The notes: generated from the letters alone by a model not told the origin. A stretch of 64,000 nt of DNA from Ardenticatenaceae bacterium (GCA_020634455.1 JACKBQ010000001.1:3658001-3722000), one strand, 5' to 3'; positions 49,631 through 57,998 are shown, counted from the first letter of the stretch. Numbers and translations are program-made.

Positions 49631-50329
49631 TCAGCGGCGACGGCCAAAGAGCAGCCACCAGTTGCCCGCCAGCAGCAGCCCTGCGGCAGCGATGACCAGC
49701 CAGACGTTGAGCGAAAGCTGAAAACCGTAGGCACCGATGGCCGTCATCAGCAGGACGCCGGGCAGCCGCCCCACCAAATTGGCCACAAAAAAGCGGCGGG
49801 CGGAGAGCGAACTCAGGCCCGCGACGTAGTTCAGTACGTCGGCGGGGAAGATGGGCACCATGAAGGCGAACATGAAGAAGAGCAACCCTTTCCGCGCGGA
49901 GACGTCATACCATTTGTTGAGCACGTCTACGGGAGCTAGTTTTTCGATTAACGGCCGTCCCGCCCAGCGCGCCAGCAAAAAGCCAATCTGGCTGCCCAAC
50001 ACCGTCGCCAACAGGTTAATGACCACGGCCGGACCAAAGCCAAAAACATAGCCGCCGCCTACCATCAAGGCGTGCCCAGGAATGGCGGCCACAATCACTT
50101 GCAGCACCAAAATGAGGCTCAGCAGCAGCGGGGCCAACAGGCCAAACTGCGCCAGGTACGCTGCCACTGCCTCGCGGTCGCTGACCACGGCCAGTAGCTC
50201 CGCCACCGGCTGGCGGAACCAAATCAGCAGCCCCAACCCGATGAGCGCCGCCACAATTTTGAGGGCCACGCGGAACCCATTTTCTTTGACAAAATTGAAG
50301 GGATTTTCTAACCGAATGTTGGCGATCAT
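49631..50329 (-). CDS. TVP38/TMEM64 (DedA-like) membrane protein
   Basis: 232 residues with five or six membrane segments. The family core is present: PGHALMVGGGYVFGFGPAVV, GSQIGFLLARWAGRPLIEKL, and FMFAFMVPIFPADVLNYVAG with the conserved Arg/Pro region of this branch replaced by Met-Val-Pro. Such proteins move lipids across the membrane; the exact substrate is unknown. Probably co-transcribed with the PLD gene 98 nt downstream. AGAAGAAAAG precedes the ATG. Confidence 0.88.
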   Translation of the reverse strand: MIANIRLENPFNFVKENGFRVALKIVAALIGLGLLIWFRQPVAELLAVVSDREAVAAYLAQFGLLAPLLLSLILVLQVIVAAIPGHALMVGGGYVFGFGPAVVINLLATVLGSQIGFLLARWAGRPLIEKLAPVDVLNKWYDVSARKGLLFFMFAFMVPIFPADVLNYVAGLSSLSARRFFVANLVGRLPGVLLMTAIGAYGFQLSLNVWLVIAAAGLLLAGNWWLLFGRRR

Positions 50330-50637
50330 CAGCTTTTCTTCTCATGTCCTGGAGACTTTTGAAGTTTTGCGCCAAATTGCAAATTTGCATGGAAAAAACT
50401 TCAAAAGTCTGAGCGCTTACCTGGATTATTTGATGATCGCAGTATGCCTGATTGCCCAGATTCATTCAGGTCAGGAGCCGCTGGTTTCCAAAAGGCAATC
50501 TTCTATTTTTGGTAGATCGGGGGGGAGGACAACAACGAATGGGAGTAATTAACGAATTATTTTACCGCTTTATTCGTTGTTTACTAAAATTCGTTGTTGT
50601 CTGGTTGAAAACTGCTCAGACGGTTGATGGCCAATCC
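50330..50637. other. Intergenic region with two inverted repeats
   Basis: About 300 bp. Besides the hairpin at 50353-50410 there is GACAACAACGAAT (near 50528) paired with ATTCGTTGTTGTC (near 50590), flanking a smaller TAACGAAT/ATTCGTT pair. No gene seen. Confidence 0.6.
50353..50410. repeat. Hairpin with 16-bp arms upstream of the TVP38 gene
   Basis: AGACTTTTGAAGTTTT (50353-50368) and AAAACTTCAAAAGTCT (50395-50410). Starts 24 nt before the start codon at 50329. Related to 34080-34142. Confidence 0.75.
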
Positions 50638-51936
50638 TTAAACCAAAGCGGGCAGGTCGTTGCCCGCGTCGCGGATGCCCTGGCGGACGTCGGTGGTGAG
50701 CAGGAGGGCGCAGCCGATGACAAAAAAGAGGATGAGCGGCAGCAGGGCGCTGCGGGGGCTACCGGTGAGCTGCACCGCCAGGCCAAAAACCAGCGGTCCA
50801 ATCCACGAGGTGCCCCGTTCGCTCACTTCGTACAGGCTGAAGTAGACGGATTCTTGCTGGGCGGGCACCATTTTGGCAAACAGCGAGCGGCTGAGCGCCT
50901 GAGAGCTGCCCAAAAACAGCGCTTCGGCAGCGGCCCAGCCCCACACCTGCGCCGGGGTACGCAGCCAGCCAAAGGCGTAAACGAGCACCGCCATCCAGCC
51001 CAGCAGGGTAATCACCACCGTACGCTTGGCCCCGATGCGGGCGGCAATCTGGTTAAACAGCAGCGCCCCCAGCGCGGCGACAAACTGAATCATCAAGATG
51101 ACGCCAACAAGCTGCTCCGGCCCCAGCCCCAGCTCGGAGGCGGCAAAGATGGCGGCGACGGTGTTGACGGTCATGATGCCGTCGTTGTAGATGAGGTAAG
51201 CCAGGAGGAATTTGAAGGCGCGGGGATAGCGGCTCGTCATCTGCCGCAGGGTTTGGCTGAACTGTTTGAGGGTGTGGCGGAGGAGATGGTTGGGTGAGGA
51301 AACGGCCGTTTCCCGTACCACCAATCGCCTCTTGGGAAACCACCAGGTAAACAGCAACCACCACAATCCTGCGCTGGTGAGGGAGATTCGGACGGCAACG
51401 GCCGTATCTGCCAACACCTGAAACAGCACCAAATTCAAGGCCAGCAGCAGCCCGCCCCCCACATAGCCAAACGCAAATCCCCTGGAACTGATGCGATCTT
51501 GCGCCTCCGGTGGGGCAAGTTCTGGCAGGTACGCGTTGTAAAACACCACCGCCGCGCCAAAAGCAAAGTTCGCCAGGATGAAGAGCAGGCCGCCAAACAA
51601 TACCCACTCGCCGCTGCTCACCAAACCCAGCAAGCAGGTGGCCAGCGCTCCGACGGTGGCAAAGCCAATCAGGAACCGCTTCTTGAGATTTGTGAAATCG
51701 GCCAGCGCGCCCAGCAACGGCAAGAAAACAAATTGCAACATGACGGAAACCGTCACGCAAAACGGATAAAACGCTTCCGGCTCAATTTGGAATGGACCAA
51801 GTGGCAAAAGAGCAAACGGCCGTTCCGCAATCAGCGCAGCCAGGTACGGCCCCAGAAAGGCCGTCACCACCGTGGTAGCAAAGGCCGAATTAGCCCAATC
51901 GTACATCACCCAGCCGCTGATTTCTCTTTGATTCAC
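50638..51936 (-). CDS. MFS transporter of the UMF1/Atg22 family
   Basis: 432 residues from GTG 51936, chosen because GGAGGT lies 6 nt upstream; the longer frame would need a TTG. The start SGWVMYDWANSAFATTVVTA is the UMF1 family hallmark. LPLLGALADFTNLKKRFLIG is the MFS A-motif, and about twelve membrane segments follow, including FSLYEVSERGTSWIGPLVFG near the end. Substrates of bacterial members are not known; the yeast relative Atg22 exports amino acids from vacuoles. Confidence 0.87.
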   Translation of the reverse strand: MNQREISGWVMYDWANSAFATTVVTAFLGPYLAALIAERPFALLPLGPFQIEPEAFYPFCVTVSVMLQFVFLPLLGALADFTNLKKRFLIGFATVGALATCLLGLVSSGEWVLFGGLLFILANFAFGAAVVFYNAYLPELAPPEAQDRISSRGFAFGYVGGGLLLALNLVLFQVLADTAVAVRISLTSAGLWWLLFTWWFPKRRLVVRETAVSSPNHLLRHTLKQFSQTLRQMTSRYPRAFKFLLAYLIYNDGIMTVNTVAAIFAASELGLGPEQLVGVILMIQFVAALGALLFNQIAARIGAKRTVVITLLGWMAVLVYAFGWLRTPAQVWGWAAAEALFLGSSQALSRSLFAKMVPAQQESVYFSLYEVSERGTSWIGPLVFGLAVQLTGSPRSALLPLILFFVIGCALLLTTDVRQGIRDAGNDLPALV

Positions 51937-51992
51937 CCCGGTACCTCCGATTCCCAAAGTTTTCGGCAAGCGAATATTTAATAGAAAATTAC

Positions 51993-52056
51993 ACGCGGAT
52001 GAACGCAGATGACGCAGATTTAAAAAGATCAGCGTTATCCGCGTTCATCCGCGTCC
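51993..52056. repeat. Dispersed 'CGCGGATGAACGCGGAT' family, copy 3
   Basis: ACGCGGATGAACGCAGATGA and inverse TTATCCGCGTTCATCCGCGT. It lies upstream of the UMF1 gene and 100 nt upstream of the XRE gene on the other strand. Confidence 0.7.
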
Positions 52057-52155
52057 CCTAAAATAAAAAATCTTTTTGGGCACGTCATTTTGGTTTATAC
52101 TGTAGGCAGCTATTTCCATCGTGCACCCGCTTTTGGTAAGCGAAAGTGAGACCTC

Positions 52156-53061
52156 ATGGACCGCAAACAGTTTGGCAAACTCGTCGCCGCGCTGCGCAAA
52201 GAGCAATATGACGAAAATGGCGACCGCTGCACCCAATCCAAATTAGCAGAATGGGCGCAAACTCTGGACGCCACAACACCCCTAAATGAAGTGATCATTG
52301 GTAAAATTGAGCGCGGCGAGCGCACCATTCTTGATGAATATACGCTGCTTAATCTGGCCGACGCGCTCAAGCTAGCGGTGGGTGAGCGGCGCGTCTTTTT
52401 TATGCTGGCCACTGGCCTGGATCACCCACAAATTTACCCTCACCACGAACCTTCCGAAGGCCTTCTCGCTCCTGTGCTGGAGATGCTGGCCGAAATTCGC
52501 TTGCCCGCCCTGCTCGTAGACCGCTATTTGGACGTGATTGCCGTGAACGGCTTGCTGCTCAAACTGTACCAACTATCTCACATCAATTTGGCACCCCGGC
52601 TCAAGAAAAATGGTGGGGCAAATTTGTTGGACTTCATTTTTTCTGATGCGTTTGCCCCTATGCGGGCGGAAATGTCGCCGCAAGTGTGGCATCGCTTCGC
52701 CGTGGGCATCATCATGGATTTCCGGCGGGTGACGATGCCCTACCGCATGACGCCTTATTTTAGTAAGCTGCTGGCCCATCTGCGCAAAAACCGCGAGTTT
52801 CGCTGGTACTGGGAGCAAGTTTTCTACGAAGACAAGATCTATTTTGTCGGTGGCGAGCTATTCCAGATGGGGCCATTACAGGGCGGGCGGCTGCGCTTTC
52901 TCACCACGCCGCTCGTCACCCACACACCCTTTGGCAGTCTGGAAATTTTGACGCACATTCCGCGCGATGAGGAAACGGCCGTTTCCTTCCACGAAATGTC
53001 GCTAAATGTACCTTCCCAGGTCTACCAGTTTGGCCGTTGGCCAGAGAAATCGTGGGGCTAA
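52156..53061 (+). CDS. XRE-family regulator with MmyB-like ligand domain
   Basis: 301 residues. Residues 1-75 are a helix-turn-helix domain (RKQFGKLVAALRKEQYDENG, NEVIIGKIERGERTILDEYT), a longer-than-usual XRE form. From about 105 a MmyB/PAS-like ligand domain: LPALLVDRYLDVIAVNGLLL, LDFIFSDAFAPMRAEM, and GGRLRFLTTPLVTHTPFGSL near the end. The last residues NVPSQVYQFGRWPEKSWG recur in two fragments downstream (53838-53994, 54456-54524). A possible -10 TATACT lies at 52095-52100. Regulated genes are unknown. Confidence 0.87.
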   Translation: MDRKQFGKLVAALRKEQYDENGDRCTQSKLAEWAQTLDATTPLNEVIIGKIERGERTILDEYTLLNLADALKLAVGERRVFFMLATGLDHPQIYPHHEPSEGLLAPVLEMLAEIRLPALLVDRYLDVIAVNGLLLKLYQLSHINLAPRLKKNGGANLLDFIFSDAFAPMRAEMSPQVWHRFAVGIIMDFRRVTMPYRMTPYFSKLLAHLRKNREFRWYWEQVFYEDKIYFVGGELFQMGPLQGGRLRFLTTPLVTHTPFGSLEILTHIPRDEETAVSFHEMSLNVPSQVYQFGRWPEKSWG

Positions 53062-53134
53062 GCGATCCCGGATATAAACCAGTTCGAAAACATGGAAGTT
53101 ACAGTAGTCGTCGCGTTTGGATCCCATTTCAGCT

Positions 53135-53788
53135 TCATACTTCTTGAGGCGTTTGGAGCAACCATTGGTATAGTCTTTTTGATGAAACGCCACTTAAAAA
53201 ACCAGCCAATGGCCAGGTAAAGAAAGAAGCGAACGAACTAAAGAGCATAAAGCCGAAAATATCTGAACCAGAGCTGCTGTAATAGCCAAAAACAACAGGC
53301 GGAATCCAGGCAAAACCGATCCCGATGACTAGAATGCCAATCAGGCTGCTACCCAAAACAAAGGCACGTGGACGGTTAATCGAAGCTTTCAATAAATGCC
53401 ATTGTGTAACACCTGAAATCCCGCCCCAAGCCACACCCCCTGCCAGCATTGGCAGAACGTATGATTTATAGTCAATGGTTAGGAAATGAACTTCAAAAAA
53501 CAGCACCCAAGCTATTAACATCCCAATGATATTTCCAGCCATCCAACTGTTCTTGTTCATCTCAGGATATTTCATTCGAATCATGCGCCCTTGCATAATA
53601 CCAATCAAAGCACCCGCCACAGCACCTCCTGAAGCAAAAATAACAAATTCTGGCACACTATAAAAAAACCACATGACTGCAACCCATATTCCCCAACCAA
53701 ACAAGCCCCCCAATCCGTACCCTACCGAACTGGACAGTACCCATTGATGCCCAAAATCCCAAGCCTTTTGTTCCTTATGATCAGTCAT
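53135..53788 (-). CDS. AT-rich polytopic membrane protein, unknown function
   Basis: 217 residues from the ATG at 53788 (MTDHKEQKAWDFGHQWVLSS). Five to six membrane segments, with Gly-rich pairs such as SVGYGLGGLFGWGIWVAVMW and GAVAGALIGIMQGRMIRMKY, repeated as GGVAWGGISGVTQWHLLKAS. This GxxxG..Q pattern marks a family of paralogous hypothetical membrane proteins in several phyla. AT-rich, without ACGGCCGT, and sitting between the XRE gene and a copy of its 3' end, so likely acquired. Confidence 0.65.
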   Translation of the reverse strand: MTDHKEQKAWDFGHQWVLSSSVGYGLGGLFGWGIWVAVMWFFYSVPEFVIFASGGAVAGALIGIMQGRMIRMKYPEMNKNSWMAGNIIGMLIAWVLFFEVHFLTIDYKSYVLPMLAGGVAWGGISGVTQWHLLKASINRPRAFVLGSSLIGILVIGIGFAWIPPVVFGYYSSSGSDIFGFMLFSSFASFFTWPLAGFLSGVSSKRLYQWLLQTPQEV

Positions 53789-53837
53789 GATTTTTACCCC
53801 CATGCAAATGAACTGACTCGTTCTGATTCCATTCAGC

Positions 53838-53994
53838 AACGCCACTTACCGCGCACGCACCCTTTAGCAATCTGGAAATTTTGACGCACATTCCGCGCGG
53901 TGAGGCAACGGCCGTTTCCTTCCACAAAATGGCGCAAAATGTACCCTCGCAAGTCTACCAGTTCGGCTACTGGCCAGAGAAGTCTTGGAGCTGA
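53838..53994 (+). pseudogene. Fragment of an XRE/MmyB regulator, 3' end
   Basis: About 52 codons, all in frame, matching the end of the XRE gene: TPLTAHAPFSNLEILTHIPR, then TAVSFHKMAQNVPSQVYQFG and WPEKSWS, stop at 53992. The copy is diverged (about 80% at DNA level). There is no upstream part, as the AT-rich membrane gene lies directly before it. Confidence 0.8.
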
Positions 53995-54109
53995 TATCAG
54001 CTTTTGCAGGCAATGTCTTGAGAAGCCAAGTGGCCAAATTTATCGTTTTGCTCCAGACTTGCCGTACCGTTGAAATCCTTGCTGCTCATTTCACATTTCG
54101 TGTCGGCCA

Positions 54110-54349
54110 TCAAAGACCGGATGCCTTATGGGTAAGATAGTTCTTTACAATAAAAATGGTAATAATCCCAATTATCAGACTTAAAGCGGGGCCAATAATT
54201 ATTACCAATCCCATATCTAAACTGCCTTCACCACTTAACATCATTCCAGTGATTCGATAATGGGCAAATACTAAAAGAATGACACAGGACTCGACGATTA
54301 GCCCAACCGCCAAACCAGCTAAGATACTTTTTCTCCAGTGACCTTTCAC
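54110..54349 (-). CDS. Small AT-rich membrane protein
   Basis: 79 residues with two membrane helices (ILAGLAVGLIVESCVILLVF and LVIIIGPALSLIIGIITIFI) and a short polar loop. No family recognised. AT-rich and lacking the genome palindrome, like 53135-53788. It lies between the first and second XRE 3'-end fragments. Confidence 0.55.
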   Translation of the reverse strand: MKGHWRKSILAGLAVGLIVESCVILLVFAHYRITGMMLSGEGSLDMGLVIIIGPALSLIIGIITIFIVKNYLTHKASGL

Positions 54350-54455
54350 AATATGATCCTCCCGAAATTATGATGCTAAATTTTTTCAATTAGGCGCAAA
54401 ATTCCCACAGTGACCGACAATATCAAACCCAGAGATGACAAGTCAAGAGCACCAC

Positions 54456-54524
54456 AAATCGTCGCTAAATGTACCTTCGCAGATGTACCAGTTCGGCTGC
54501 TGGCCAGAGAAGGTGTGGGGCTAA
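54456..54524 (+). pseudogene. Second fragment of an XRE/MmyB regulator, 3' end
   Basis: 23 codons in frame, ending LNVPSQMYQFGCWPEKVWG and stop at 54522. It matches the last codons of the gene at 52156-53061; nothing of the rest remains. Confidence 0.8.
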
Positions 54525-54557
54525 TCAGGCATTAGCCCCACAACAACCAACTCTCCC

Positions 54558-55472
54558 TCAACTGGCAACCGCTGGCACAGAAGCCAGATCGCTTTCCACC
54601 TGCTTCTCCACCCAACTTTCCAACTTGGTAAGCGGGATTGGGTATTTGTGTAAAGTTGGTCGTGGATCAAACGTTTGGTCAGTTGTGTCGAACCAGATGC
54701 TGGTTTTCATGACCTGACTGAGACCTGGGTGAAACGGCCGTACTATCCCAGCCATCACCCGCAGCATCCCCAGCGGCACATGAGACACTTTGGCCCGTTT
54801 ACCAGCCAAACGTTCATACAGCCGCACAACTTCCATGTTGGTCCAATTTTCCGGCCCGCCAATATCAATCGTCGCCCCAGCCATCTGCGGCAGGGTCAAA
54901 GCCATCGCCGCAAACTGGGCCACGTCCTGCGCCGCCACAAAGTTGCGCGGGTTCTCGCCCTGGCCAAAAAGCTGCACCTTGCCCTTTTCCAGAATCGGCT
55001 GGCCAATGAGCATGTGCGCGTGCGACTCCATAAAGGCCGTCGGGCGCAAAATGGTGTGCGCCAGGCCGCTGTGCTGCAAATATTGCTCCACTTCATGCTT
55101 GATGCGGTAAAACTCGGCCGGGTGCGTAGGCGAAACGCCAAACGCCGACGTATACACAAAATGGCGCACCCCAGCCTCTTGCGCCACATTGATCAACCAT
55201 TTATGCCCCAATGAATCCACCTGCACCGATGATTCGGCTCCACGCCCCATAATCGAATGGGCTGCGGCCAGCACGCCATCCACTCTATCACACGCCCGCG
55301 CCAGTGACGCTTTGTCGCGCAAATCCCCCTGCACAACTTCCGCACCCAGCTTCTTGAGCGCCGTCGCGCTTTGCGGATTGCGGGTCATGACCCGCACTTT
55401 GTGGCCGCGCTGCAACAGCAATCGAGTCGCGGCACTGCCCAAAGCCCCTGTACCACCGATGATGAGAAACAT
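54558..55472 (-). CDS. NmrA-like NAD(P)-binding protein (atypical SDR)
   Basis: 304 residues from ATG 55472 (TTGGAGGG upstream). Rossmann motif FLIIGGTGALGSAATRLLLQ, then HKVRVMTRNP and GAEVVQGDLRDKASLARACD, a pattern of NmrA/HSCARG-type atypical SDRs and NDUFA9-like proteins. VRHFVYTSAFGVSPTHPAEF and IKHEVEQYLQHSGLAHTILR give Ser/Lys without a classical Tyr-x3-Lys. Ends with a C-terminal extension (DPRPTLHKYPIPLTKLESWV). Probably an NADPH sensor or quinone/isoflavone-type reductase. Confidence 0.85.
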   Translation of the reverse strand: MFLIIGGTGALGSAATRLLLQRGHKVRVMTRNPQSATALKKLGAEVVQGDLRDKASLARACDRVDGVLAAAHSIMGRGAESSVQVDSLGHKWLINVAQEAGVRHFVYTSAFGVSPTHPAEFYRIKHEVEQYLQHSGLAHTILRPTAFMESHAHMLIGQPILEKGKVQLFGQGENPRNFVAAQDVAQFAAMALTLPQMAGATIDIGGPENWTNMEVVRLYERLAGKRAKVSHVPLGMLRVMAGIVRPFHPGLSQVMKTSIWFDTTDQTFDPRPTLHKYPIPLTKLESWVEKQVESDLASVPAVAS

Positions 55473-55491
55473 GTTACCCTCCAATTTTGTG

Positions 55492-55527
55492 AAAAACCTC
55501 CCGGAGGTTCTGAACCTCCGGGAGGTT
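55492..55527 (-). terminator. Terminator with double odd-palindrome stem
   Basis: AACCTCCCGGAGGTT (55495-55509), loop CTG, AACCTCCGGGAGGTT (55513-55527). On the minus strand T follows at 55496-55492. Each arm is a one-base-centred palindrome (AACCTCC-N-GGAGGTT). Ends the hydrolase gene and sits 20 nt before the next start codon. Confidence 0.85.
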
Positions 55528-55535
55528 GGACTGAT

Positions 55536-56207
55536 TTAGAAATTTTCAATCGTCTCGCGCAATTGCACCGTGACCACCACCGCCACGCCCAGCGAAAGCA
55601 AGTACGCAGCCCCGTAAATCGTCATGAAGCCGCTGTTGAGCGTGTACACCAGCACGGCAAAAATGAAGAAGAGAAGGACCTGAACGGCCGTCCACACGCT
55701 TACCCCCTTCACCTTGTCCAAATTCGTCCCCTGCCGCTGCGCCGTCTGAACTAACCAGTAGAAGTAAGCGGCCAAAAAGAGCATTTCCAGCGGCATCAGC
55801 AGCCTGGCAAACCAGTCCGGCGGCGTCACGCCCTTCCAAAAATTCACCCAGGAAGGCAGCGGCCACAAAATCTCCACGCCGTTGAACCAGATGACCAAAT
55901 CCAGCAAAATGTGCATCAGCACGCCGCTGGCCAAACCCAAACCGAGATTGGTGAGGGACGGCCGTTTCATCACCACTCCCACTAACCAAAACACAATCAC
56001 CAATGCCAAAACAAAAAACAAGCTGTGCGTAAACGTGCGATGCAGCCCCTCGGTGGAATCACCCGTCACCGTGGCCACGGCCACCGCCAGATTGTCTAAA
56101 TCCGGCAGCAAATTCCCCAGCACGATGCCCAACAGCAACAACTTGCGCGTCGGCGTCCAGCGCCGTACAGCGACCCCAACCAACCCGTGAATTCCTGCCT
56201 GTGCCAT
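55536..56207 (-). CDS. Membrane-bound metal-dependent hydrolase, YdjM/DUF457 type
   Basis: 223 residues from ATG 56207 (GGAGGAAA upstream; a TTG five codons earlier is rejected). Metal-binding pattern: MAQAGIHGLVGVAVRRW with the first His, LGNLLPDLDNLAVAV, LHRTFTHSLFF, and GVLMHILLDLVIWF. These are the conserved His/Asp of the YdjM (LexA-regulated) family. Four or five membrane helices. Function in the family is unclear. The region 56345-56380 upstream resembles the region upstream of the radical SAM gene. Confidence 0.85.
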   Translation of the reverse strand: MAQAGIHGLVGVAVRRWTPTRKLLLLGIVLGNLLPDLDNLAVAVATVTGDSTEGLHRTFTHSLFFVLALVIVFWLVGVVMKRPSLTNLGLGLASGVLMHILLDLVIWFNGVEILWPLPSWVNFWKGVTPPDWFARLLMPLEMLFLAAYFYWLVQTAQRQGTNLDKVKGVSVWTAVQVLLFFIFAVLVYTLNSGFMTIYGAAYLLSLGVAVVVTVQLRETIENF

Positions 56208-56344
56208 GATGGTTTCCTCCAATCAAATCGTTACCCAAAAGATAATTAATTTGAGTGTTGATCACTGCCAGATTCGTGCCAAAAATGTATCAATTTCTAT
56301 CTGGTACTGAAATTCATTTAGAAAAATCTTACTGTTTACTGGCA

Positions 56345-56380
56345 GAAATTTCGCGGCAAAACTTACCAATTTTAGGAGGT
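56345..56380 (-). promoter_or_regulatory. Shared upstream element, copy A
   Basis: TCGCGGCAAAACTTACCAAT then TTTAGGAGGT. 26 of 30 positions match copy B at 57631-57660. On the minus strand it contains TAAAAT as possible -10. It lies 138 nt before the hydrolase start codon. Confidence 0.55.
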
Positions 56381-56393
56381 AGCTTTTTGCCTC

Positions 56394-57509
56394 TCACCGA
56401 TGTGTCATGTAGCAGCAGCGTGAGCAAAGCGGAATGGTGCCGTGCTCAGCCAGCAGGGAGCGAAAACCTTGAAATGCCTGCCCCTGCCAAATTTCATCTA
56501 GAGATTGTTCGGCCACGTTGCCCACCACCCATTCGCGACACGGTTTGATACGGCCGTCTGGCCAAATCTTCATGCGCGTCCAGGCACAGCGGGTTGATTG
56601 GTACTTCACAAATTCGGCCGTTTGCCGGTACCACGTGCAAATTTGCGCTCGATTGAGCTGTGGAAGCTCCGTCGCCAGCATCGTTTCCAGCCGATTGCGC
56701 TGCCGTACCGCCTCCAACTGATCTGCTAGCACATCAACATCTATCGCCGCCGGGTCCACTTCCCAGGCTACGCCACCCGCTTCAAAATTGGGAAATAGCT
56801 GCTTTTGGCAAGCCATCATCTCGTCCGTTTGCATCCATAGATGATTGAAATTTAGCCCGTCTACGCCCCATGTTTTTGCCTGCTCGTACATCGTGGTCAA
56901 CAGTTCATAATTCAAATTGGAGATGGTCATGTTAACCATCAAAATGGGGCGATTATTCTGCTGCTGCACCACACGAATCCCCTCAACCAGCCGCACAAAG
57001 GAGTTGCCCCCGCGAATCATGTTGTGCGTTTCTTCCGGCCCGTCCACCGAGACAACCAGAATATCCAAACCTGCCTGACATAGCGCTTCGGCTTTTTGGG
57101 CGAGAAGCCAGCCATTGGTCGTTAAGGAGGTAATAAGCCCTCTCTGTTTAGCGGCTGCGATAAAATCAACAATTTGCTTGTGCAGCAGCGGCTCCCCACC
57201 CGTGAAGGTAATAAGCGGGTGCCCCGCGATTTCATCCATAATTTTGTAAAACAGGTCTGGCGACATGTGCCCGGCCTGATTGAGTTGATAGCCGGGAGAA
57301 TCACTGTAGGCGTACTGGCACATTTTGCAGCGCAAATTGCAAATGTCGGTAACCACAATCGTAATCTGCTCCGGCGCATGTACCCGGCCGTTTCTGTGCT
57401 TGGTAAATGGATGGGATAAGCGATGACGAAGATGGTCAGCAAACGGCCGTATCAACTGAGGATGTTGTCCAGCTAACCCAACTGCCCCTGCAACATTTCC
57501 TACATTCAT
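56394..57509 (-). CDS. Radical SAM/SPASM-domain protein
   Basis: 371 residues from ATG 57509, with AGGAGG 7 nt upstream. Radical SAM cluster motif TDICNLRCKMCQYAYS (Cys about 54, 58, 61), then FTGGEPLLHKQIVDFIAAAK and SVDGPEETHNMIRGG. The C-terminal SPASM region has RCAWTRMKIWPDGRIKPCRE (about 306-328) and PLCSRCCYM at the end, enough Cys for one auxiliary cluster. It is close to the peptide- and protein-modifying SPASM enzymes (PqqE/AnSME-like) and to MoaA-like proteins. No precursor peptide gene was found beside it. Confidence 0.88.
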   Translation of the reverse strand: MNVGNVAGAVGLAGQHPQLIRPFADHLRHRLSHPFTKHRNGRVHAPEQITIVVTDICNLRCKMCQYAYSDSPGYQLNQAGHMSPDLFYKIMDEIAGHPLITFTGGEPLLHKQIVDFIAAAKQRGLITSLTTNGWLLAQKAEALCQAGLDILVVSVDGPEETHNMIRGGNSFVRLVEGIRVVQQQNNRPILMVNMTISNLNYELLTTMYEQAKTWGVDGLNFNHLWMQTDEMMACQKQLFPNFEAGGVAWEVDPAAIDVDVLADQLEAVRQRNRLETMLATELPQLNRAQICTWYRQTAEFVKYQSTRCAWTRMKIWPDGRIKPCREWVVGNVAEQSLDEIWQGQAFQGFRSLLAEHGTIPLCSRCCYMTHR

Positions 57510-57620
57510 GACAAGCCCTCCTGGTTGTTTTTCGCAAAATGACACAAACAATGAACAACTGCTTATTGAGCATTGACCCATTTGCTTGGTACGTTCACTG
57601 ACAGAAGCATAATGATTTCC

Positions 57621-57660
57621 TAGGAAAAATTCGCCGTAAAAATTACCAATTTTATGAGGT
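57621..57660 (-). promoter_or_regulatory. Shared upstream element, copy B
   Basis: TCGCCGTAAAAATTACCAAT then TTTATGAGGT. See copy A at 56345-56380. It lies 112 nt before the radical SAM start codon, in the gap after the small conserved gene. Confidence 0.55.
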
Positions 57661-57694
57661 GAGAATCCGCTTTCTGGGGAACAATCGCGGCAAC

Positions 57695-57898
57695 TTACTT
57701 GCTTGAAATTTTGCCACTGTCCGCCCAGATGTCCTCAATCAACGCAATGAGCGTTGGCCAATCGCGAAAATGGGTTGTTTTGCCGCTTAATACGTGCTTC
57801 AGCGTGCCACGGAATTCGGTACGGCCGTTTCCCACCGCCTCACACCACACCCGCAGCGTAAAAAACTGCGACTGTTCCCCTGCCTGCTCGTTGGTCAT
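57695..57898 (-). CDS. Small conserved protein, unknown function
   Basis: 67 residues from ATG 57898 (MTNEQAGEQSQFFTLRVWCE). The core FFTLRVWCEAVGNGRTEFRG and HVLSGKTTHFRDWPTLIALI is a recurring small protein of Chloroflexota genomes, as far as I recall; it has no known function. No signal peptide or membrane helix, one Cys. It lies between the STAND regulator and the radical SAM gene, all on the minus strand, with a palindromic operator just upstream. Confidence 0.75.
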   Translation of the reverse strand: MTNEQAGEQSQFFTLRVWCEAVGNGRTEFRGTLKHVLSGKTTHFRDWPTLIALIEDIWADSGKISSK

Positions 57899-57998
57899 CA
57901 CAACAAACAACCCCACTATTGAGAAAATCTGGCATTTATCAAAGCAGAAAGTCCCCTTGTTTTTTGATTGTTACCTGAGCGATTGTCCACTTTGGGCA

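Noticed and set aside
56223..57700. RiPP precursor for the radical SAM/SPASM enzyme
   Set aside because: No short frame with ribosome-binding site and core-like end was found on either side; the 67-residue neighbour looks like a conserved soluble protein without core features.
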